Shown one piece after another: positions 6,707 through 11,250 of a stretch of DNA of 11,250 bases. The stretch lies in assembly GCA_002731395.1 (NCBI GenBank), contig PCBQ01000069.1, positions 1 to 11,250 on the forward strand, read 5' to 3'. The notes below the pieces were generated by a model that saw only the letters and a program-made list of their open reading frames with translations, had not been told where the DNA came from and did no database searches. The translations under genes were made by a program, and so were the position numbers. Numbering within the stretch: the stretch's first letter is position 1; each line of letters begins with the position of its first letter. The DNA comes from Methanobacteriota archaeon (lineage in GTDB: Archaea > Thermoplasmatota > Poseidoniia > Poseidoniales > Poseidoniaceae).

Positions 6707-7179
6707 TCCATATCGGGATCGCGAGCCTCGATGTTCTGTTCTGGTGGGACGGCACCCGGCTCAGTCGACCATGGGACACGCGCCTCACTGGGAATCAATT
6801 TCATCACGCCAAGGGCTACAAATCCCCTCACAGCAGCCGTGCTCCTTTCGATGACTGGTGTGGCTTCCTCTTCGAAGGTGATGTTGAGGTAGTGGACAAT
6901 GGTTTGGAAATCGCGTGTTCCATCGGACAATTCCCAAATCAGGCTGTTCATCGGGTCAAGAGGCCGCTTAACTTCGTTAGGTGCTTTGAACAATTTCGCG
7001 AGCAACCGCTCGAAACCGCTGAACCGTTTTTCGATCCTCAGGACAACAGGTCGTCCCGTGTGGACCTCGATGTCACAGCGTTTGACCACGTCACCTCTCC
7101 AACCCCACCAGACCGGTGTGCGAACCGGATGAAGCCCGTGCAACGGATGCTCATCAGGGACAACCACATCCGCCGTCAT
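6694..7179 (-). CDS. PqqD-like protein with N-terminal extension
   Basis: 161 aa. Residues about 73-129 have the PqqD-type winged-helix pattern: PLDPMNSLIWELSDGTRDFQ, then a hydrophobic helix (TIVHYLNITF) and VRGFVALGVMKLI. PqqD domains bind peptide substrates and hand them to radical SAM enzymes, but stand-alone versions with unknown roles also exist. About 70 residues precede the domain, with VWWGWRG at 23-29 and a basic helix RFSGFERLLAKLFKAP at 52-67, a layout I associate with stand-alone members. A 30-residue acidic, Pro-rich tail follows. No cofactor cysteines and no radical SAM gene are nearby. The ATG overlaps the stop of the 55-aa membrane protein gene as ATGA (7179-7176), so it is translationally coupled and last in the surface operon. 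A GTG at 7188 is a less likely start. Confidence 0.8.
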   Translation of the reverse strand: MTADVVVPDEHPLHGLHPVRTPVWWGWRGDVVKRCDIEVHTGRPVVLRIEKRFSGFERLLAKLFKAPNEVKRPLDPMNSLIWELSDGTRDFQTIVHYLNITFEEEATPVIERSTAAVRGFVALGVMKLIPSEARVPWSTEPGAVPPEQNIEARDPDMDQWT

Positions 7180-7343
7180 GGCTTCCACGTCCAGTACAAG
7201 AGTGCGAGCATCGAGATGATTCCGGCTGCTGCAGAGAGGCGCACGAGATGTGGACGCCCTTCCAAACGGTCAAACCACCACGTCATCGCGCCAAAAACAC
7301 CCACCGCGGCCATCAGGAACGCCCATGTCACATCTTCACTCAT
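7176..7343 (-). CDS. small two-helix membrane protein (55 aa)
   Basis: 55 aa from ATG 7343 (MSEDVTWAFL), ending YWTWKP. Two hydrophobic segments at about 6-24 and 36-53 are joined by a short charged loop (FDRLEGRPHLVR), suggesting a helical hairpin in the membrane. I do not recognise the family. The open frame extends upstream to 7427, but that part lies over the 3' end of the surface-protein gene. The chosen start lies 14 nt after that gene's stop and has GAGG 8 nt upstream, so it is preferred. Its stop overlaps the start of the PqqD-like gene (ATGA). Reality as a gene is supported by the hydrophobic hairpin, the SD and the coupling on both sides. It may anchor or assist one of its two operon partners; that is inference. 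Confidence 0.75.
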   Translation of the reverse strand: MSEDVTWAFLMAAVGVFGAMTWWFDRLEGRPHLVRLSAAAGIISMLALLYWTWKP

Positions 7344-7351
7344 GGCAGAGG

Positions 7352-7355
7352 CCTC
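7352..7355 (-). promoter_or_regulatory. Shine-Dalgarno site of the 55-aa membrane protein gene
   Basis: GAGG on the minus strand, 8 nt before ATG 7343, in the short gap after the surface-protein stop (7360-7358). It is what selects this internal start over the longer open frame. Confidence 0.5.
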
Positions 7356-7357
7356 GG

Positions 7358-10300
7358 TTAGGGGTCTGCTTGTTGTTGCTGAGCCAGCCATTGGTGCCCA
7401 TAGTGCTCCCATTGTTCCATCGACCATCCTTCAGGCAGCCCCGACGACGGCAGCGGTGGTCCGCTCGTGGTGCTCACCGGCGGTCCGGCTTGTGGCGCCA
7501 TCTCGACGTTTGCTGTCGGTCCAGCCAAGGTTGCAGGGGGTCCCGACGGTTGAGTCATCTGAGTCTCTTCCGAGTCTTCCTCCTCCTGGTTTCGGCGGAG
7601 TAGCAGGAGTGTCATGCCTGCGATGAGGAGGAGGAGGCCGCCGCCGCTCAAGGCTATGACCTGACCGCTCAACCCTTCAGGTTCTGGGGGAACCTCCCAA
7701 GCAAGCGACGTTTCCTTGCTTGTGATGGCTACTCCATCTGCCGTGATCACCGTGATGGTCATGTCACCATCGGAAGGTCCACCGTTTTGCACAATCGTGC
7801 ATCCAATGGTTCGTTCAACCTTGACAATGTGACCCGCCTCCAGTCGAACATATGCAGCGGAATCCGGTGTCAAGGCGCCAATCCCATCGCAGACAACAGC
7901 CCAAGCGGAAGGGTATGCAAACGACATGGAGAGATTTTCTTCAAACGAAGACGATGAAGCAAATTGAACGGTGAGTTGATGCGAGCCCCCGAGAGATGCA
8001 CGTGAATCAGGAACGCTCCAATTTGCCTCCACTTCTCGTCGCTGATCCACTTCAATCAAGTGACTCATCTCAAGGGTATAGGGTCTGTTTTCATCGTCAA
8101 GTCCACCTTGAACCGTGACCTCGACCACGATTCGTGTCCCAAGTGGGGCAGCCTCTGGCACGTTGAGATCGAGCTGGAAGGTGCGCTCACTACCTGTTCC
8201 TAGTCCAATCACATGTGGCGTGTCGAGGGCCAAACCTGATCCCTCGTCAATGCTGAGAAAGGTCACCATGTTCGGCAGATCCTGTGTTGAACGAACCGTG
8301 ACTTCGATGAACACCTCCGGGTCGGGCGCATTGCCCATGTTGAATACCGTTCCTTTGACCGATACGGTGTCGCCAGCACTGACGGCTGTCATGCTTCCTT
8401 CGAGCATCAATCCGGGTTTGCGAACGGGTTGTACGAGGACTTCGAATGCGTGACGATCGAGTTCGACACCAGCGTCGATGGCTCGGAGGGTGAGTGGGAC
8501 CGGAGTTCCTGCGGGGGCGTTGGTAGGAGCCAACAGCATCAGTTCCAAAGCAAGGGGCTGGTCTACGCTGTTCCGCGTCGAGAGGTCAATCGATGCGGAC
8601 ACGTTTTCCTCGTTTGCTCGCCACCATGTGGTCCAAGAAGACGGTAAACCGTCAACGACAAGGTCGAGGTTCAAATCCGCGTTGCCCTCATTCGTCAGGT
8701 TGACGAGTACACCTGTCGGTTCACCTGGTAAAAAGCGCAGCATGGTGGTTTCCACGGCGAATTCTGCACTGCGAACTTCGATCACATCAGGCCCAACCCA
8801 CCACGGCGATTGGAGGTCCATTCCGCTTCGATCCGAGGACAAAAGCAGCCGTACGTCTGGTGCTGTTTCAGTTGCAAACAGCACATCTGGTGCGGTCAGC
8901 GTAATGGACACACTGACCGTGGCACCTGATGTCATGACCGCTTGTGTTCGACTCAACGATGCAATGGACCAACCGCTTTGAACGGTCGATAGCTCAGCGT
9001 CCAAGATCAAAATGTCAGGCCGTTCAGCAAGATTTTCGATTTCAACCGTCATCGTACTGGATCCGCCGGCCAAAACGGGGGAGAAATCACCGGTGGATGA
9101 AAATCTGAGTTCTGAAACCATCGATGCTGCAACATCGAGCTCGAGTGCGTCAGACCTCGAACTGTCGTTTTGGGCGGTGGCCATCAACACCGTGGTTCGC
9201 ACAGTGTCCGGTTGAGCGCCAGACGGTACAGTCAACAACAGGTCGATGTCCACTTCCTCCCCCGGCCGTACCAACACGCTGTTTGGTTGGGACCATGCGA
9301 AATCGACGTTCCAACCGCTGGGTAGTTGGCTGTTGTCGATGGACAAATCAAACACATCGGACGCGCCACCTTCGTTTCCGAGCGTTGCGACAAATGGACA
9401 GGATTGCTGGGCGGGGCAGGATGGACGTGAGTCTGGGCCTTGCCATACAGGAAGTCGGTCGGCCAAGACGGTGAAACTGATTGGTCCCGTTGCGTGGATG
9501 TCTGGGTGGTCGGTGGTGGCATTGAAGGTCATGGGCACCAAACCCACCGTGGCGTTAGAGTCTGGTTTGATTCGAACAGAAACGTCCATTGAGGTTCCTG
9601 GCAGGAGATTGAACCCAGCGGTAGGGACTGAGCTGCCGTCCATGAAAGTGGTATACGTGTCCCACCCAGCGGGCAATCCCTCGATGCCCGGAATCACGTT
9701 CGTGGAGATGTTCCCGTCGTTGAGAATGCGAAGGTCAACGCTTCCCCAAGCCCCAGGCACGGCCCCTGTTGTGCCTTGGCCTTGGACCGTGAGGCCGTAA
9801 GCTTCCGCACGCGCTGATTGATCATAGATGATCACCACTTCGTCCATCCACAAGCCGATGTCCTCGATGCTTGCATCCGTGTTGAGCGTCCAACGGAACG
9901 CTGAATTTGCATGGAGATGACGTGCCGGTGCAAGTGGAATGACGGGCGAAGTATGGCCTCCTGATTCAATACTGAACGTGTTCCAACTCGCCCCGTCCGT
10001 CAGAAAATCTTGGTCCACAGTCCCCGAGAAACCAAGCAATTCCTCCCAAGCACCTGCCGAGGTTTTCGCCTCGACGGACAGCCGGTCGGGTGCGACAATG
10101 CTGCCGGTGTAGAAGAAACTCAGTCCCATGGTCCGAGTTCCGCTCGATAATCCGTCCGCAAAGTTGAGCGTTGGTGAAGTCAACGTTGAGATGGAATTTT
10201 GACTGTACGTCGAGCTTTGCCCGTTGCCGACATGGCATGACGTTCCCATTGAAATCGACGTGTCGCTGCTCAGGGACCATTCTCCTGTTGCGGACCATCC

Positions 10301-10843
10301 TTGCAGCGTATCACAATTCCAGTACGTTGCTCCGACGGTCATGCGGCTCAACCGCACGTCGTTGCTGGGGTTGTCATCAACGGTCGCATGCAAGACCTCG
10401 ATGCGCATGGAGTGGTTCCCAGCATATGTGGGCGTAAATTGGAACTGCATGACACTGCTTGAACCGGGGGAGACACTGTTCAACGGCCCAGTCAGGTTCA
10501 CGATTTCGAACCGCTGATATTCATCATGAAGCACCAAGAGCCTCACGTCGGTCACAGACGAAGCAACGCTTCCTTTGTTAGCGACGGTCACGTCCACGTT
10601 GATTGGGACATTGACCACTCCATCGATCACGAACAAGCTGGCCGGTCGATTGAATCCAGGAATGGGGTGGTTGGATGAGAACATGCGATATTTGCTTTCA
10701 TCGGCCGAGGAGGTGTAAGTGAAAGCGATCCCTTCAACGGACAGGTCCACGCCACTGGCCCTGCCATCCGTGGCGTATGCATGGGGCGTTGTTGATGCAA
10801 GGAGCAGGCAAACGAGGACGGTGGCCGTCAGACGTTGCCGCAT
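7358..10843 (-). CDS. large secreted, membrane-anchored multi-domain Ig-like (CARDB/NEW3-type) surface protein
   Basis: 1161 aa. A signal peptide (RQR, a hydrophobic core to about residue 17, then HAYA cleaved before T25) precedes a long ectodomain. Residues about 33-170 look like a CARDB domain (VPINVDVTVANKGS, then DDNPSNDVRL). Residues about 172-345 resemble a beta-sandwich of MAM or immune-inhibitor-A-associated type (NCDTLQGWSATGEW to WMDEVVIIYD). From about 350 to 1050 come some five or six repeated NEW3-type Ig-like units with recurring features such as NDGN, GLPAGW, LPSGWNV and LPGEPTGVLVNLTNEGN. Six ectodomain cysteines fall in three local pairs (177/203, 476/482, 985/1015), suggesting disulfides. 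Many N-x-S/T sequons are present. A single membrane helix at about 1059-1082 is followed by RR, an acidic cluster EEEDSEE and a Pro-rich cytosolic tail ending in GWSMEQWEHYGHQWL. No enzyme motif is seen; adhesion, receptor or envelope function is likely. First gene of its operon. Confidence 0.9.
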   Translation of the reverse strand: MRQRLTATVLVCLLLASTTPHAYATDGRASGVDLSVEGIAFTYTSSADESKYRMFSSNHPIPGFNRPASLFVIDGVVNVPINVDVTVANKGSVASSVTDVRLLVLHDEYQRFEIVNLTGPLNSVSPGSSSVMQFQFTPTYAGNHSMRIEVLHATVDDNPSNDVRLSRMTVGATYWNCDTLQGWSATGEWSLSSDTSISMGTSCHVGNGQSSTYSQNSISTLTSPTLNFADGLSSGTRTMGLSFFYTGSIVAPDRLSVEAKTSAGAWEELLGFSGTVDQDFLTDGASWNTFSIESGGHTSPVIPLAPARHLHANSAFRWTLNTDASIEDIGLWMDEVVIIYDQSARAEAYGLTVQGQGTTGAVPGAWGSVDLRILNDGNISTNVIPGIEGLPAGWDTYTTFMDGSSVPTAGFNLLPGTSMDVSVRIKPDSNATVGLVPMTFNATTDHPDIHATGPISFTVLADRLPVWQGPDSRPSCPAQQSCPFVATLGNEGGASDVFDLSIDNSQLPSGWNVDFAWSQPNSVLVRPGEEVDIDLLLTVPSGAQPDTVRTTVLMATAQNDSSRSDALELDVAASMVSELRFSSTGDFSPVLAGGSSTMTVEIENLAERPDILILDAELSTVQSGWSIASLSRTQAVMTSGATVSVSITLTAPDVLFATETAPDVRLLLSSDRSGMDLQSPWWVGPDVIEVRSAEFAVETTMLRFLPGEPTGVLVNLTNEGNADLNLDLVVDGLPSSWTTWWRANEENVSASIDLSTRNSVDQPLALELMLLAPTNAPAGTPVPLTLRAIDAGVELDRHAFEVLVQPVRKPGLMLEGSMTAVSAGDTVSVKGTVFNMGNAPDPEVFIEVTVRSTQDLPNMVTFLSIDEGSGLALDTPHVIGLGTGSERTFQLDLNVPEAAPLGTRIVVEVTVQGGLDDENRPYTLEMSHLIEVDQRREVEANWSVPDSRASLGGSHQLTVQFASSSSFEENLSMSFAYPSAWAVVCDGIGALTPDSAAYVRLEAGHIVKVERTIGCTIVQNGGPSDGDMTITVITADGVAITSKETSLAWEVPPEPEGLSGQVIALSGGGLLLLIAGMTLLLLRRNQEEEDSEETQMTQPSGPPATLAGPTANVEMAPQAGPPVSTTSGPPLPSSGLPEGWSMEQWEHYGHQWLAQQQQADP

Positions 10844-10864
10844 GAAGCGAGAACTCCGCTGACC

Positions 10865-10871
10865 TATTTAT
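10865..10871 (-). promoter_or_regulatory. TATA-like promoter element of the surface-protein operon
   Basis: The minus strand reads ATAAATA, centred about 25 nt upstream of the ATG at 10843. Archaeal TATA boxes sit about 25-27 nt before the transcription start, so transcription would begin at or within a base or two of the A of ATG, giving a leaderless mRNA. A GGAG lies 10 nt before the ATG, but it is too far away to be a convincing SD. The box is the clearest archaeal promoter signal in the window. Confidence 0.6.
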
Positions 10872-10911
10872 CGGCCACGGCGATTTTTGGTGACACATTC
10901 TTGCTGTTCGA

Positions 10912-11250
10912 TTAAGCATCGACAACATCGGAGGCTTCTGCCTCCGCCAACTTTGCTTCGTCGGCGCGCTCCCGACGTCGGGAAACTGCGTAGATGGCAA
11001 ACGCAGGCAAGAGAACAATGGCAAAGCAGGCAAAGACCGCGGTCAAGGCCCACACAAACTCTGATGCAACGTCGACCGTGAAGGGTGTCACGGGGCCGAG
11101 TTCTTCGTTGACCATCTCAATGGTCAAGGATGGTGTTGTGCTGCGGTTACCGGGTTCCACAATCGTCACCCGTAGCACGGCGGAGCCATGCCGGTTGTTC
11201 ACGATCTCAGCTGCCATCTCTTCCGCCTGTTCCTGGCTTTCAGCCACAAC
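10912..11250 (-). CDS. C-terminal part of a single-pass membrane protein (5' end beyond window)
   Basis: About 112 codons are visible and the frame stays open to the right edge, so this is probably the C-terminal end of a longer protein. Reading from the edge it has an acidic helix (AESQEQAEEMAAEIVNN), a beta-rich stretch (SAVLRVTIVEPGN to SLTIEMVNEE), a hydrophobic membrane segment (FVWALTAVFACFAIVLL onward to IYAV), then RRRERADE and an acidic, Ala-rich cytosolic tail. The positive-inside pattern puts the N-terminal part outside the cell. A GTG at 11247 or ATG at 11217 could make it a complete small protein, so the fragment reading is not certain. It has no GWSMEQW-type tail. It is on the same strand as the surface-protein operon, 68 nt upstream, but a TATA-like box lies in that gap. 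I do not recognise the family. Confidence 0.7.
   Translation of the reverse strand, partial: VVAESQEQAEEMAAEIVNNRHGSAVLRVTIVEPGNRSTTPSLTIEMVNEELGPVTPFTVDVASEFVWALTAVFACFAIVLLPAFAIYAVSRRRERADEAKLAEAEASDVVDA

Noticed and set aside
7176..7343. 55-aa gene as a peptide precursor for the PqqD-like protein
   Set aside because: The product is two hydrophobic helices with a charged loop. It has no leader/core layout and no Cys-, Ser/Thr- or Gly-rich core, and no modifying enzyme is nearby. A membrane hairpin is the simpler reading.
7344..7427. Longer version of the 55-aa membrane protein (start at 7427)
   Set aside because: The extra 28 codons lie inside the surface-protein gene and have no clear initiation signal. 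The ATG at 7343 has GAGG upstream and places the first helix near the N-terminus.
1..11250. CRISPR array, insertion sequence, tRNA or prophage
   Set aside because: No spaced direct repeats, terminal inverted repeats, transposase or integrase motifs, or cloverleaf-like sequence were seen, and the non-coding gaps are all under about 130 bp.

Overview
The window reads as a compact, moderately GC-rich archaeal chromosome segment. The best guess is a planktonic marine euryarchaeon of the Poseidoniales / Marine Group II type. This is an inference from three things: a TATA-like element placed for a leaderless mRNA, a mixture of strong Shine-Dalgarno (SD) genes and genes with none, and long secreted Ig-like proteins with a C-terminal anchor. 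One of these has a GWSMEQWEHYGHQWL-type tail, which I associate from memory with that group. No phylogenetic marker (rRNA, ribosomal protein) is present, so the assignment is tentative. There are eleven genes, two of them cut by the window ends. Almost all DNA is coding, and I see no RNA gene, mobile element, CRISPR array or long repeat.

Region 1 (1-2619) is central redox metabolism. On the minus strand lies the three-subunit proton-translocating NAD(P) transhydrogenase, pntAA-pntAB-pntB. Its genes are tightly coupled, each has a strong SD, and pntB runs off the left end. Divergent from it is an LDH-like malate dehydrogenase. Together they could link NADH production to NADPH supply.

Region 2 (2613-5887, minus strand) is an operon of a 711-aa TPR protein, an A-type Fe-S carrier (IscA/ErpA/HesB family) and a YgfZ/IBA57-like folate-binding-fold protein. 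The last two mirror the ISCA-IBA57 pair that matures [4Fe-4S] proteins. The TPR protein carries one textbook EF-hand loop.

Region 3 (5975-6706, plus strand) is a lone FGE/sulfatase-modifying-factor fold protein that lacks the catalytic cysteine pair of true formylglycine-generating enzymes.

Region 4 (6694-11250, minus strand) concerns the cell surface. It starts with the C-terminal end of a membrane protein that enters from the right. A promoter follows, then a three-gene operon: a 1161-aa secreted, single-pass-anchored multi-domain Ig-like protein, a 55-aa two-helix membrane protein, and a PqqD-like protein with an N-terminal extension and no radical SAM partner in view. This operon is the best candidate for an undescribed system. 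Two convergent gene pairs overlap at their 3' ends (mdh/ygfZ by 7 bp, FGE-like/PqqD-like by 13 bp).
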